Assembly (NCBI GenBank): GCA_036732005.1
Contig: DAINDF010000017.1
Span: forward strand, 1-64,000
Direction of reading: 5' to 3'
Source of the DNA: UBA1926 sp036732005
GTDB taxonomy: Bacteria > Planctomycetota > Phycisphaerae > Phycisphaerales > UBA1924
DNA: 64,000 bases
Translations under genes and position numbers: made by a program
Shown: piece by piece, positions 1 to 8,155 of the stretch
How positions within the stretch are numbered: position 1 is the first letter of the stretch
Layout: each line of letters starts with the position of its first letter
Notes under the pieces: generated by a model
Told to the model about the DNA's origin: nothing
Database searches by the model: none
What the model saw: the letters and a program-made list of their open reading frames with translations, nothing else

Positions 1-76
1 CTCGTCCAGATTTCCGGATCGCTTTGGGTTCTTTCGCCGCTGCACACCCGAATCCCCCCGGGCCGATATCCCCCCC

Positions 77-946
77 ATGCACACCCCCCCTGCCTGGACC
101 CTCGAAGGCCTCACACCCGAAGCCCGCGAAACCGCCTTGCGGACCGGCCGTGGCCTCGCCTTCGTCATCGGGCCCATGCGCGGCGGCACCACCCTCCTCC
201 GCAAGGTCATCGACGCCCACCCCCGCCTCACCAGCCCCGCCGAGACCTGGTTCCTCCTGCCACTTCTGAGCATGTGGACCGGCCAGGGCACCGCCGGGGC
301 CTACCCCCCCAAACAGGCCGCCGCCGCCATCCACTCGCACCTCTCAAAGGAAGCCTTCATCGACGCCTGCCGCGCCTTCGCGGGGTCCTTCTATTCGTCC
401 ATCACCCCGCCCGGATCGGCCGTGTTCGTCGACAAGACCCCGCCCTACATCGATTTGGCGGACACCCTCCCGGCCCTCTTCCCCGACGCCCGCTTCCTCG
501 TGCTCTGCCGCGACCCCCGAGGGACCCTCTTCTCCCGCGTCTCGTGGAAGCACAGCCAGCCCGAGCCCGTCGACCGCACCATCGACGCCGTCGCCCGGCA
601 CATCCAGATCCAGGCCAACTTCGCGCGACGGTTCGCCGCCCAGTCCCTCCTCGTCTCCTATGAGCGCCTCTGCCTCGAACCCGCCGACGAATCCGCCCGG
701 ATCTGCGACTTCCTGGGCGTCGAACGCTGCGACGCGATGATCGAGTACGGGTCGGTCGCCCACCACGAGGGCTACGGCGACGAGAACTCCCGCCAGCACG
801 CCCGACCCCACACCGACAGCGTCCGCCGCTGGGCCGACCACCTCCCCGAGCCCGTGCAGGCCGCGCTCGCTCGCCGCTGCACCCCCGAGGCACTCACCGC
901 CCTCGGCCACGACGACCTCGCCGGGCTCCTGACCCAGGCCGCCTGA
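77..946 (+). CDS. Sulfotransferase family protein
   Basis: 289 aa, likely a PAPS-dependent sulfotransferase that moves sulfate to a hydroxyl or amine acceptor. The 5'-phosphosulfate loop is visible as GPMRGGTTLLRKVIDAHP (about residues 32-49), followed by FVDKTPPY (117-124) and the 3'-phosphate motif FLVLCRDPRGTLFS (140-153), with the Arg and Ser in the usual places. No signal peptide is seen, so it is probably cytoplasmic. The acceptor cannot be told from sequence. It ends 11 nt before proB, but proB carries its own -10-like hexamer, so a shared transcript is uncertain. Bases 1-76 upstream hold nothing recognisable. Confidence 0.85.
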   Translation: MHTPPAWTLEGLTPEARETALRTGRGLAFVIGPMRGGTTLLRKVIDAHPRLTSPAETWFLLPLLSMWTGQGTAGAYPPKQAAAAIHSHLSKEAFIDACRAFAGSFYSSITPPGSAVFVDKTPPYIDLADTLPALFPDARFLVLCRDPRGTLFSRVSWKHSQPEPVDRTIDAVARHIQIQANFARRFAAQSLLVSYERLCLEPADESARICDFLGVERCDAMIEYGSVAHHEGYGDENSRQHARPHTDSVRRWADHLPEPVQAALARRCTPEALTALGHDDLAGLLTQAA

Positions 947-952
947 TACCCT
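947..952 (+). promoter_or_regulatory. -10-like hexamer TACCCT of proB
   Basis: A TANNNT hexamer ends 5 nt before the GTG of proB. This spacing places the transcription start at or next to the start codon and recurs at several genes in the window. I see no convincing -35 box. Confidence 0.35.
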
Positions 953-957
953 TCGGC

Positions 958-2097
958 GTGAGCCCGGGCAGCCAGCGACTGGTCGTGGTCAAGATCGGCA
1001 GCGCCGTGGTCGCGCCGGGCGGCCGCCTCGCGCCCGAGGCCGTCGAGCGGCTCGCGGATGAGATCGCCGGCGTGCGCGCCGCGGGCGTTTCCGTCGTGCT
1101 CGTCTCCTCCGGCGCGGTCGCCTGCGGGCTCAAAGGCATGGGCCTGGACCGGATGCCCGCCCGCATCAGCGATCGCCAGGCCGCCGCCGCCGTCGGGCAG
1201 CCCCTGCTCATGCGCGCCTGGGGCGAGGCCTTCGCGCGCCGCGGGCTCGCCGCCGCCCAGGTCCTCCTCACCGCCGACGACATCGACTTCCGCGCCCGCT
1301 TCGTCAACGCGCACCGAACGCTCGCGACCCTCCTCGAACGCGGCGTCGTCCCGATCATCAACGAGAACGACTCCGTCTCCTTCGACGAGATCAAACTGGG
1401 CGACAACGACCGCCTGAGCGCCCTCGTCGCGGGCCTCGTCGGCGCCGATCTGCTCGTCATGCTCTCCGCCGCCGACGGGCTCCGCGAGGCCGGGGGCGCC
1501 GGACCGGTCATCCCGCTCGTCCGCGACATCGCCGCCGTCCGCGCGCACATCTCGAGCGACCGCACCCCGACCGGCGTCGGCGGCATGGCCACCAAACTCG
1601 ACGCCGCCGAGACCGCGCGCGCCATGGGCGCCGCCGCCGTCATCGCCCCGGGCTCGCGCCCCGGCGTGCTCGCCCTCGCCGTCGCGGGCGAGCCGGTCGG
1701 CACGCGCTTCCCCCCGCCCGACTCGGGCCCCACCGCCTCGACGCGCCGCAAGCGCTGGATCGCCCATTCCCTGCGCGCGCGGGGCACCATCGTCGTCGAC
1801 GAGGGCGCCCGCCGAGCCCTGCGCGACCGCGGCGCCAGCCTGCTCCCCAAGGGCGTGCTCTCCGTCCACGCCAGCGAGCCGGGCGGCTTCGGCATCGGCG
1901 CCGCCGTCGAGATCCGCGGCCTCGAGGGCCCCGCCTTCGCCCGCGGGCTGGTCTCCTACCGGTTCGACGAGATCGACCGCATCCGGGGCCGGCGCTCCGA
2001 CGAGATCGGGGCGATCCTGGGGTATACCTACTGCGACGAGATCATCCACCGCGACGACCTCATCGTCACGGAGCGGACGCCCGAGGAACGGCCATGA
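958..2097 (+). CDS. proB: Glutamate 5-kinase
   Basis: 379 aa. Phosphorylates L-glutamate to gamma-glutamyl phosphate, the first step of proline synthesis, in the cytoplasm. The amino-acid-kinase fold opens with VVKIGSAVV (about 10-18) and SSGAVACG (50-57), has the NENDSVSFDE and GDNDRLSALVAG segments and the late GGMATKLDAAETA motif. A C-terminal PUA domain occupies roughly 275-360, as in E. coli ProB. The GTG start is chosen because it gives the right N-terminus and follows the -10-like hexamer. The stop overlaps the start of proA by 4 nt (ATGA), so the two are translationally coupled. Confidence 0.96.
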   Translation: MSPGSQRLVVVKIGSAVVAPGGRLAPEAVERLADEIAGVRAAGVSVVLVSSGAVACGLKGMGLDRMPARISDRQAAAAVGQPLLMRAWGEAFARRGLAAAQVLLTADDIDFRARFVNAHRTLATLLERGVVPIINENDSVSFDEIKLGDNDRLSALVAGLVGADLLVMLSAADGLREAGGAGPVIPLVRDIAAVRAHISSDRTPTGVGGMATKLDAAETARAMGAAAVIAPGSRPGVLALAVAGEPVGTRFPPPDSGPTASTRRKRWIAHSLRARGTIVVDEGARRALRDRGASLLPKGVLSVHASEPGGFGIGAAVEIRGLEGPAFARGLVSYRFDEIDRIRGRRSDEIGAILGYTYCDEIIHRDDLIVTERTPEERP

Positions 2098-3347
2098 CGC
2101 ACCCCGCGATCGAAGAGACCGCCCGCCGGGCCCGCGAGGCCTCCCGCCTGCTCGCGAAACTGCCCGGCGCGACCAAGGACGCGGTGCTGCGGACCCTCGC
2201 GGACTCGATCGACGCCGAGCGTGCGAATCTCCGCGGCGCCAACGCCGCCGACCTCGACGCCGCGCGCGCCGCGGGCCTTTCCGGGGCCAAGCTCCGCCGA
2301 CTCGAACTGACCGACGCCTCGCTCGCGCAGATGGCCGAGGGCGTCCGCCAGATCGCCGCGATGCAGGACCCGGTCAACCGGGTCAGCCGGTCCTGGGATG
2401 TTCCGGTGAGCGGGCTTCATGTCGAGCGCGTGCGCACGCCGCTGGGCGTGATCGCGATGATCTACGAGGCCCGCCCCGGGGTCACCGTCGACGCCTTCGC
2501 CCTCTGCTTCAAGTCTGGCAACGCATGCCTGCTCAAGGGCGGGCGCGAGGCCGCGAGGTCGAACGGGGCCCTCGTCGCCCTGGCGCACGGGGCGCTCGCC
2601 GCCCACGGCGTGCCGACCGACGCGCTCGCCCTGATCACCACGAGCGACCGCGACGAGATCCGCCGCATGCTCACCCTGAGCGACCTGATCGACCTGGTGA
2701 TCCCGCGGGGCGGGGAGAGCCTCATCCGGTTCGTGCACGACCACAGCCGGATCCCCACCGTCCAGCACTTCCACGGCGTCTGCCACATCTTCGTGGACGC
2801 GACCGCCGACGCCGAGGACGCCGCCGATCTGTGCGCCACCGCCAAGACCAGCGCCCCCGCGACCTGCAACGCCCTCGAGTGCGTGCTCGTCCACCGGACC
2901 ATCGCCCCCCGCTTCGCGCCCCTGTTCGCCGAACGCTGCGGGCGCGACGGGGTCGAGGTCCGGGCCGACGACCGCTTCCGGGCCCTCGCCCCCGGGTGCG
3001 CCGCCGCGACCGACGCGGACTGGGGCACGGAGTTCCTCGACCTCATCGTCGCGGTGCGGGTGGTCGATTCGATGGACGAGGCGATCGCCCACATCGCCCG
3101 GCACGGGTCGAACCACACCGAGTCGATCCTCACCGCCGACGACGCGAACGCCGAGCGGTTCTGCCGCGAGGTCACGAGTTCGTGCGTGCTGGTCAACGCC
3201 TCGACCCGGTTCAACGACGGGTTCCAGCTGGGCCTGGGCGCGGAGATCGGGATCTCCACGAGCAAGGTGCACTGGTACGGCCCGATGGGCCTCGAGGGGC
3301 TCACGAGCGGGCGGTTCGTCGTCCAGGGGCACGGGCAACGCCGCTAG
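2094..3347 (+). CDS. proA: Gamma-glutamyl phosphate reductase
   Basis: 417 aa, the usual length. NADPH-dependent reduction of gamma-glutamyl phosphate to glutamate semialdehyde, the second step of proline synthesis, probably channelled from ProB. The aldehyde-dehydrogenase fold is evident: YEARPGVTVDAFALC, LKGGREA, IPRGGESLI and the catalytic-cysteine segment TCNALECVLVH with Cys at about 258. The C-terminus HWYGPMGLEGLTS is typical. It overlaps proB by 4 nt. No proC is in the window. After the stop comes about 330 bp without a gene, which holds the first copy of a 164-bp repeat. Confidence 0.97.
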   Translation: MTHPAIEETARRAREASRLLAKLPGATKDAVLRTLADSIDAERANLRGANAADLDAARAAGLSGAKLRRLELTDASLAQMAEGVRQIAAMQDPVNRVSRSWDVPVSGLHVERVRTPLGVIAMIYEARPGVTVDAFALCFKSGNACLLKGGREAARSNGALVALAHGALAAHGVPTDALALITTSDRDEIRRMLTLSDLIDLVIPRGGESLIRFVHDHSRIPTVQHFHGVCHIFVDATADAEDAADLCATAKTSAPATCNALECVLVHRTIAPRFAPLFAERCGRDGVEVRADDRFRALAPGCAAATDADWGTEFLDLIVAVRVVDSMDEAIAHIARHGSNHTESILTADDANAERFCREVTSSCVLVNASTRFNDGFQLGLGAEIGISTSKVHWYGPMGLEGLTSGRFVVQGHGQRR

Positions 3348-3456
3348 CGCCATTCCGATTGTCCTGCAGCGGGTGTGCCGCGGCCATCCCGGCCGTGCGG
3401 GCATCGCGAGCCCATTCTCACGGCCAGAATGGTCGTGGCACACGCGACACAATCTC

Positions 3457-3620
3457 TGATACGGCTCGTGATTGACCGCTGCGCGTGCGCCGCCGGTGCC
3501 ACCACCCGCCGCGTCAGCGGCGCGTGGTGCGGATCGGACGCCGACGAGAGACGCACGACGCGCCCTCCGGGCGGGTCGTGGCACCGCTTTCCGCGCGTCA
3601 ACCAATCCAGATCAGTATGA
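3457..3620. repeat. 164-bp dispersed repeat, copy 1 (two hairpins)
   Basis: The stretch matches 29239-29402 over its whole 164 bp; I see one difference, attgacc here against attaacc there. It contains two near-perfect hairpins. The first pairs 3500-3512 with 3517-3529 (13 bp, one mismatch, loop gtca). The second pairs 3554-3565 with 3569-3580 (12 bp, one G-G mismatch, loop tcc). Both copies lie downstream of a plus-strand metabolic gene (proA, gdhA). Open frames crossing it look like by-products of GC-rich palindromes. It fills most of the 3348-3674 gap. REP/BIME-like, MITE-like or structured RNA are all possible. Confidence 0.85.
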
Positions 3621-3674
3621 AAAGGCTCGTGACCTTTGCAACGGATCTGTGGGCCGGGGGCGGACGCGCGCCCG

Positions 3675-4247
3675 CTACCGCAGCGCCCGCAGGCCCCTTG
3701 CCACGCGTTTCTCGTTCAGCAGCGCCCACGCCGGCGGGTGGTCCTTGACCAGCCTGGCCAGTTGCGTCGGTGTGCACCCCAGCCGCGTCGCGGCCCGGGG
3801 CATGTCCAGCCCGCAGGCCTCGATGACATCGAGCGCCTCGGCGAGCATCGACGGGAAGTCCCGGTGCGACACGGCGAGCACGATCCGCCCGCCCCGCACG
3901 CGCGACCGCCAGAGTTCGGAGCGGCACTCGCCCTCCGGCACCCCCACGCGGTGCCGCGTCGCCAGCGCCAGGCGGAGCCTCCGGATCGCGACCGGCTTGT
4001 TCTCCCGGACCGTCCGCCGCTCCCCCGCCTGCGCCTCGACGCCGGTCGCCTTGTGCAGCAGGTGCACGCCCGTCTCGACCTTGTTGCGGTGCTGCCCGCC
4101 CGGCCCGCCGTCGCGGCTGCGCGTCCATTCGCACTGCGCGAGCAACGCGTCGTCGTCCAGCGCCGCCGGGTGGGCCTCGCGCTCGGCCGCCGGCTGGCTC
4201 TCCAGCATCCGCAGCAGTCGCTCGACATCCGGGTCCCGGTGGGGCAT
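3675..4247 (-). CDS. Peptide chain release factor-like protein (GGQ domain)
   Basis: 190 aa. The segment SRDGGPGGQHRNKVETGVHL (about 44-63) carries the GGQ tripeptide at 50-52 that triggers peptidyl-tRNA hydrolysis in class-I release factors and the rescue factor ArfB. There is no codon-recognition domain, so a ribosome-rescue or accessory hydrolase role is more likely than normal termination. After the RF-1-type core (to about 125) comes a C-terminal alpha-helical extension of about 65 residues, including MPRAATRLGCTPTQLARLVKDHP, which looks helix-turn-helix-like and is not part of ArfB. It lies 24 bp downstream of tsaD on the same strand. A TATCGT hexamer 9 nt before the ATG could give it its own near-leaderless promoter. 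Confidence 0.75.
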   Translation of the reverse strand: MPHRDPDVERLLRMLESQPAAEREAHPAALDDDALLAQCEWTRSRDGGPGGQHRNKVETGVHLLHKATGVEAQAGERRTVRENKPVAIRRLRLALATRHRVGVPEGECRSELWRSRVRGGRIVLAVSHRDFPSMLAEALDVIEACGLDMPRAATRLGCTPTQLARLVKDHPPAWALLNEKRVARGLRALR

Positions 4248-4271
4248 GCCTCGGTCACGATAGCCGGGGCC

Positions 4272-5327
4272 TCAGCAGGCCGTGGTCGGCACGGGCGAGA
4301 GCGACAGATCGGACCGCGCGCCCGCGTCGAGCAGCGCGGCGCCGAGGCCCGCGATCATCGCGGCGTTGTCGACGCAGAACCGGGGCTCGGGCAGGAGCAA
4401 CGCCAGCCCCCGGGCCGCCGCCAGCGCGGCCAACTCGGCCCGAAGCCGAGAGTTCGCGGAGACCCCGCCCCCGACCAGGAGCGAGCCGCAGCCCGGGTTG
4501 GCCTCGAGCGCGCGCCCGATCTTCAGCGTCACCGCCGCGACCGCCGCCCGCTGGAACGAGGCGGCCAGGTCCCGCCGACGCTCGTGGGTCAGCGCCGGCG
4601 GCGGCTCGGGCGCGGGCCGCCCGGGGCGGGTCGGCCGCGGCTTGCCCCGCGCCGCGTAGAGCACCGCGGTCTTCAGCCCGCTGAAGGAGAAATCCAGCGA
4701 ATCGCCCCCGAGGCGGCTGATCGGGAAGTCGCACGCGCGGTCGTCCGCCCCGGGCTCAGCGGCGAGCCGATCGACCCGCGGCCCGCCCGGGTAGGGCAAC
4801 TCGAGGATCGTCGCGACCTTGTCGTAGACCTCCCCCACCGCGTCGTCGATCGTGCCCCCGAGCCGGCGGAGCGCGACCGGGCTCTCGCACCGGTAGAGTG
4901 AGGTGTGCCCGCCCGAGACCACCAGCCCCAGCGCCGGGAAGACCCCGCCCCCCGGCTCGCGGTCGAGCAGCGGCGCGAACAGGTGGGCGTGGACATGGTC
5001 CACCCCGATCAGCGGAACCCCGAGCGACCACGCCAGCGCCTTCGCCGCCGAGACCCCGACGAGCAGCGACCCGATCAACCCGGGGCGGTGCCCGACCGCG
5101 ACCGCGCCGAGGTCGCGCATCCCGACGCCCGCGTCGCGGAGAGCCCGGGTGATCACCGGCGCGATCCGCTCGACATGCGCGCGCCCCGCGATCTCGGGAA
5201 CCACCCCGCCGTACTCGGCGTGCAGGTCCTCCTGCGACGCGACGACGGACGAACGCACCCGCCGCCCCGACTCAACCACCGCCGCGGCGGTCTCGTCGCA
5301 GGAGGTCTCGATCCCGAGGATCAACAT
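4272..5327 (-). CDS. tsaD: tRNA N6-adenosine threonylcarbamoyltransferase TsaD
   Basis: 351 aa. Catalyses the last step of t6A37 formation in tRNAs reading ANN codons, transferring threonylcarbamoyl from TC-AMP, with TsaB and TsaE (neither in the window). Seen: N-terminal MLILGIETSCDETAAAVV, the metal-binding HVHAH at 111-115, LVVSGGHTSLY, the SFSGLKTAV segment, and the C-terminal NAAMIAGLGA with the third metal ligand. A proline-rich insertion after GLKTAVLYAARG, around residues 225-240, lengthens the protein slightly. A small unknown gene ends 16 bp upstream on the same strand. Confidence 0.96.
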   Translation of the reverse strand: MLILGIETSCDETAAAVVESGRRVRSSVVASQEDLHAEYGGVVPEIAGRAHVERIAPVITRALRDAGVGMRDLGAVAVGHRPGLIGSLLVGVSAAKALAWSLGVPLIGVDHVHAHLFAPLLDREPGGGVFPALGLVVSGGHTSLYRCESPVALRRLGGTIDDAVGEVYDKVATILELPYPGGPRVDRLAAEPGADDRACDFPISRLGGDSLDFSFSGLKTAVLYAARGKPRPTRPGRPAPEPPPALTHERRRDLAASFQRAAVAAVTLKIGRALEANPGCGSLLVGGGVSANSRLRAELAALAAARGLALLLPEPRFCVDNAAMIAGLGAALLDAGARSDLSLSPVPTTAC

Positions 5328-5343
5328 GGGCGATTGTTGCCGG

Positions 5344-5622
5344 TCAGCACCCCGCGGTCAGGAACAGGCGCGAGTCGTCCTCGCGACGCAGCCGCGGGAA
5401 GACGGTGATATCAGGCTCGGCGGCGGCGGGCTCGTCGGCCTCACCGCGCGGGGTTGGGACGGGGGTGTCGGGAAGGTCGAGGTCCGCGAGGAGTCGGTCG
5501 AGGGCCGCGTCGTGCTCCGCGGCGGTGTACCCCCCGGGCCACTTCGACTGGGCGACCGAGAGCGCAACGAACCTGTTGAACCGGCGATCCCGCCGGCCCG
5601 GCGTTCCGAACGAATGACGCAC
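5344..5622 (-). CDS. Small hypothetical protein upstream of tsaD
   Basis: 92 aa from a GTG at 5622. This start is preferred over an ATG 96 nt further upstream because it follows a strong ribosome binding site (aaaggag, 6 nt spacing), while the extra N-terminal residues look like translated leader. The protein begins VRHSFGTPGRRDRRFNRF and contains SKWPGGYTAAEHDAALDRL, an acidic, possibly helical middle and an acidic C-terminal part. There is no signal peptide, membrane segment or known motif. It sits 16 bp upstream of tsaD and is probably co-transcribed. Function unknown. Confidence 0.55.
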   Translation of the reverse strand: MRHSFGTPGRRDRRFNRFVALSVAQSKWPGGYTAAEHDAALDRLLADLDLPDTPVPTPRGEADEPAAAEPDITVFPRLRREDDSRLFLTAGC

Positions 5623-5887
5623 TTTGAACTCCTTTTCCCCCGCCCTTTCCCGGCGGGGCCTTCTCGGGCCTCGGCCCTCTGCTTCCCCTGACCTCCGATT
5701 CGGTCGAACCGAGGTCACTCTCTCTGCTCAGCGAGACGATACGCGGCGCGTCGCTTGGCGAGGCTCCAAGTGTTCAGAGATAGCAAAATCCCGATCCGCC
5801 TATGCCGACCCCCACCCCTTCTCCGGGGAGCACGCCGCCCGAGGACTCGGGAATCCACCCGACGCGATCGGGGTGGTGGACGACCTG

Positions 5888-5893
5888 TACACT
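5888..5893 (+). promoter_or_regulatory. -10-like hexamer TACACT of crcB
   Basis: Ends exactly 6 nt before the crcB ATG at 5900, the spacing expected for a leaderless transcript. No Shine-Dalgarno sequence precedes the ATG. The 5719-5899 stretch shows no fluoride riboswitch that I can recognise. Confidence 0.45.
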
Positions 5894-5899
5894 CGGGCG

Positions 5900-6298
5900 A
5901 TGATGTCCTGGGCGCTGGTCTTTCTCGGGGGCGGGCTGGGGAGCCTGCTGCGCCACGCGGCGGCCGAGGTCGCTCAGCGGCTGCCGGGCGAGCCCGGCCC
6001 GGGGCGGTTTCCGTATGCGACGCTCGCGGTCAATGTGCTCGGGTGCCTGCTGATCGGGTTCGCGGCCGAGTGGTGCGCCGACCGCGAGCCGGCGCGGGCC
6101 CTGTTCGTGGTCGGCATCCTGGGGGGGTTCACCACCTTTTCGAGTTTCGGGCTCGACACGGTCCGCCTGCTCAGCGCCGGCGAGGTTGGGAAGGCGGTGG
6201 CGTATGTGCTGCTCACCGTGGCCGCCGGGCTGTTCGCCGTCTGGGTGACCTACGAATCCGGATTCGTGGACGCGGCCGACGCCCTCCGGGGAGACTGA
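5900..6298 (+). CDS. crcB: Fluoride channel CrcB/Fluc
   Basis: 132 aa, typical for a single-domain Fluc monomer that acts as a dual-topology dimer exporting fluoride across the inner membrane. Four membrane segments are apparent. Family motifs: GGGLGSLLRH (10-19), the YATLAVNVLGCLLIG helix (39-53) and the pore-lining GGFTTFSSFGLDTVRLL (75-91). The first of two adjacent ATG codons (5900 and 5903) is chosen because it lies 6 nt after a -10-like hexamer. The next gene starts 26 nt downstream with a good ribosome binding site, so the two may be co-transcribed. Confidence 0.93.
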   Translation: MMSWALVFLGGGLGSLLRHAAAEVAQRLPGEPGPGRFPYATLAVNVLGCLLIGFAAEWCADREPARALFVVGILGGFTTFSSFGLDTVRLLSAGEVGKAVAYVLLTVAAGLFAVWVTYESGFVDAADALRGD

Positions 6299-6324
6299 GA
6301 CGCCGGCGGGATTGGAGGGAGACC

Positions 6325-6804
6325 ATGCGGCTGATCATCGTTCGACACGGCAAGGCGCACACCCACGCGCCGAACGGCACGGACTTCGACCGGGAGTTGA
6401 AGGCGAGGGGCCGGCGTCAGGCGGCGTTCCTCGCGGGGCGGCTTGCGGGGCTGACGCCCCCGGTGGCGGTGATCCGCTCGAGCCGGGCGGTGCGCGCGCG
6501 GCAGACCGCGGAGGGGATCGCCGTTCACCTTGGGATGCCGGTCGACTTCGACGACCGGCTCCTGGTGGACGAGCCGGTCTCGGCGCTGCTGGACCTCATC
6601 GGGGAATCGCGGCGGGTGCCCTCGCTGGTGCTGGTGGGGCACAACCCGCAGCTCGAGCACGCGGTGTCGATGCTGACGGGCCGTCCCCCTCCGGTGGCGG
6701 GCCCATTGCGGACCGGGGAGGCGGTGCTGCTGGAGGTCGACCCGGGCGAGCCCCTGGAAAGCGGGGCGGAGTTGGACCGGTTCCGGCTGGACGACGAGGC
6801 GTGA
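6325..6804 (+). CDS. sixA: SixA-like histidine phosphatase
   Basis: 159 aa member of the histidine-phosphatase (phosphoglycerate-mutase-like) superfamily. The catalytic RHG triad is at residues 7-9 (MRLIIVRHGKA) and the second catalytic His is in LVLVGHNPQLEH. The short length and the SSRAVRARQTAEGIA segment match SixA proteins, which dephosphorylate phosphohistidine on signalling or PTS proteins; the actual substrate here is unknown. The start follows ggaggga at good spacing. The gene converges on rnc, 17 bp apart. Confidence 0.85.
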   Translation: MRLIIVRHGKAHTHAPNGTDFDRELKARGRRQAAFLAGRLAGLTPPVAVIRSSRAVRARQTAEGIAVHLGMPVDFDDRLLVDEPVSALLDLIGESRRVPSLVLVGHNPQLEHAVSMLTGRPPPVAGPLRTGEAVLLEVDPGEPLESGAELDRFRLDDEA

Positions 6805-6821
6805 TCGGGGCGGGCGGGGGC

Positions 6822-7559
6822 TCACTTGCCGGTGTTGAGGGCGGTCTCGACGACGCGGAAGCGTCCGTCCCCGTCGCGGGTCAGCACGCCGAGTTCGCGG
6901 AGGGCGAGCTGGGCGGCCTGCTGCTCGGCCTGCTTCTTGGACTGCCCCCAGCATGACTCGTAGGTCCGGCCGGCGAGCTCGACGGCGACCTTGAAGCACT
7001 TGGCGTGGTCGGGGCCCTTCTCGTCGAGCACGCGGTAGGCGGGGGACTCGCCCATGGTCTGCTGGGCGTGCTGCTGGAGCACGCTCTTGAAGTTCTGCTG
7101 GTGCCCGCTCTGCTCGGCCTCCTCGATCACGGGGTCGATGAGGGGGAGGAGGAAGGCGCGGGCGGCCTCGAACCCCCGGTCGAGGTAGATCGCGGCGATC
7201 ACGGACTCGAAGACCGCGGCGCAGAGCGACCTGGGGACGCGCTCCTGCGTCTGCATGCCCTTGCCGAGGATGAGCAGGGTGTCGAGGCCCATTTGCTCGG
7301 CGATATCGGCGCAGGTTTTGCGCGAGACGACGGTGGACTTGATCTTGGTCATCTCCCCCTCGAGGGCCTCGGGGAAGCGCTCGAAGATGCGCTCGCAGGT
7401 GACCATGCCGAGGACGGCGTCGCCCAGAAACTCGAGTCGCTCGTTGGAGTCGAGGCGGGAGTCGGAGTGGGAGGCGTGGCGGAGGGCGAGGGCGAGGAGC
7501 GCGGTGTCGTTGAACTCGAGACCGATCGCGGCCTGGGCCCGGGCGAGCAACTCGTCCAT
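6822..7559 (-). CDS. rnc: Ribonuclease III
   Basis: 245 aa, slightly longer than E. coli RNase III. Cleaves double-stranded RNA in rRNA precursors and other structured transcripts. The catalytic signature NERLEFLGDAVLG spans 39-51, with the second acidic cluster in AAVFESVIAAIYLDRG; a C-terminal dsRNA-binding domain (about 160-230) ends in the conserved GQSKKQAEQQAAQLAL helix. It is monocistronic here and divergent from rpmH, with a 341-bp region between them. Confidence 0.96.
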   Translation of the reverse strand: MDELLARAQAAIGLEFNDTALLALALRHASHSDSRLDSNERLEFLGDAVLGMVTCERIFERFPEALEGEMTKIKSTVVSRKTCADIAEQMGLDTLLILGKGMQTQERVPRSLCAAVFESVIAAIYLDRGFEAARAFLLPLIDPVIEEAEQSGHQQNFKSVLQQHAQQTMGESPAYRVLDEKGPDHAKCFKVAVELAGRTYESCWGQSKKQAEQQAAQLALRELGVLTRDGDGRFRVVETALNTGK

Positions 7560-7900
7560 GGACAGAACCTCCGCGGCCGCCCGGGAACCCGGGCCCGGAC
7601 TGGGCCCGTGGGCGGAACCGGCAACACATCACGGTCGCCGCCGAGGAGGCTCTGGGTTCGGCCCCAGCCGAAACCGAACACAGAGCGAACCCGGCTGACC
7701 GAAAGCTTGCCCTGAACACGACTTTCGAGGGCGTGAAAGAGGATACCAAACAGATCGGGGCGGGTCACGCAAAATCCGGATCGGGGCGATGAATCGGGCG
7801 GGAGCGGCCTGGTGTGGTCCCGGGGCGGGGTGCGGTCTACTGTTGCCCCCGCGGCGTGGCTTCGTCGCAGTCCGTCTTCGTCGGGTCCGGGAGGTTCGTC
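7560..7900. other. Divergent intergenic region between rnc and rpmH
   Basis: No gene seen. It holds a perfect 7-bp inverted repeat with a 2-nt loop (GCCCGGG-aa-CCCGGGC, 7579-7594) in the rnc leader. A possible -10 (TACTGT, 7838-7843) lies about 57 nt before the rpmH start, with only a poor -35 candidate. rnpA, which commonly neighbours rpmH, is not in the window. Confidence 0.4.
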
Positions 7901-8035
7901 ATGCACTATCCGCGTCGCAACAGCCGCATCACGAAGGTCCGCAAGTCGGGCTTCCGGGCCCGGATGAAGACGAAGTCGGGTCGGAAGATCCTGAACCGTC
8001 GCCGGCGGATCGGCCGCAAGCTGACCTCGATCTGA
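7901..8035 (+). CDS. rpmH: 50S ribosomal protein L34 (bL34)
   Basis: 44 aa, highly basic. The core SGFRARMKTKSGRKILNRRR corresponds to the conserved bL34 segment, with the C-terminal GRK-L-S/T pattern. The ATG at 7901 follows gggaggt at good spacing; an upstream in-frame ATG at 7814 would add 29 residues with no family match. It is a structural protein of the large subunit near the exit-tunnel side. A weak hairpin (cgccc-tttc-gggcg) follows the stop. Confidence 0.93.
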   Translation: MHYPRRNSRITKVRKSGFRARMKTKSGRKILNRRRRIGRKLTSI

Positions 8036-8155
8036 GCGTTGCGCGCCCTTTCGGGCGTGTAGAGCCGGCAGCGCTGCGCGGGCCGTGAGGTTCCCGGGGT
8101 TCCCCCGGAGGCCGGCGTTCTTGGCGCATGATGCCTCGACAAGCAGGAGCCGCGT

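Noticed and set aside
3344..3601. Small proteins coded across the 164-bp repeat
   Set aside because: Open frames appear on both strands in both copies because of the palindromes, with no ribosome binding site or family match; one frame differs between copies beyond the repeat.
5719..5899. Fluoride riboswitch upstream of crcB
   Set aside because: I looked for the conserved helices and the distal tgat..ctcct-type pairing and did not find them; the leader would be near zero if the -10-like hexamer is real.
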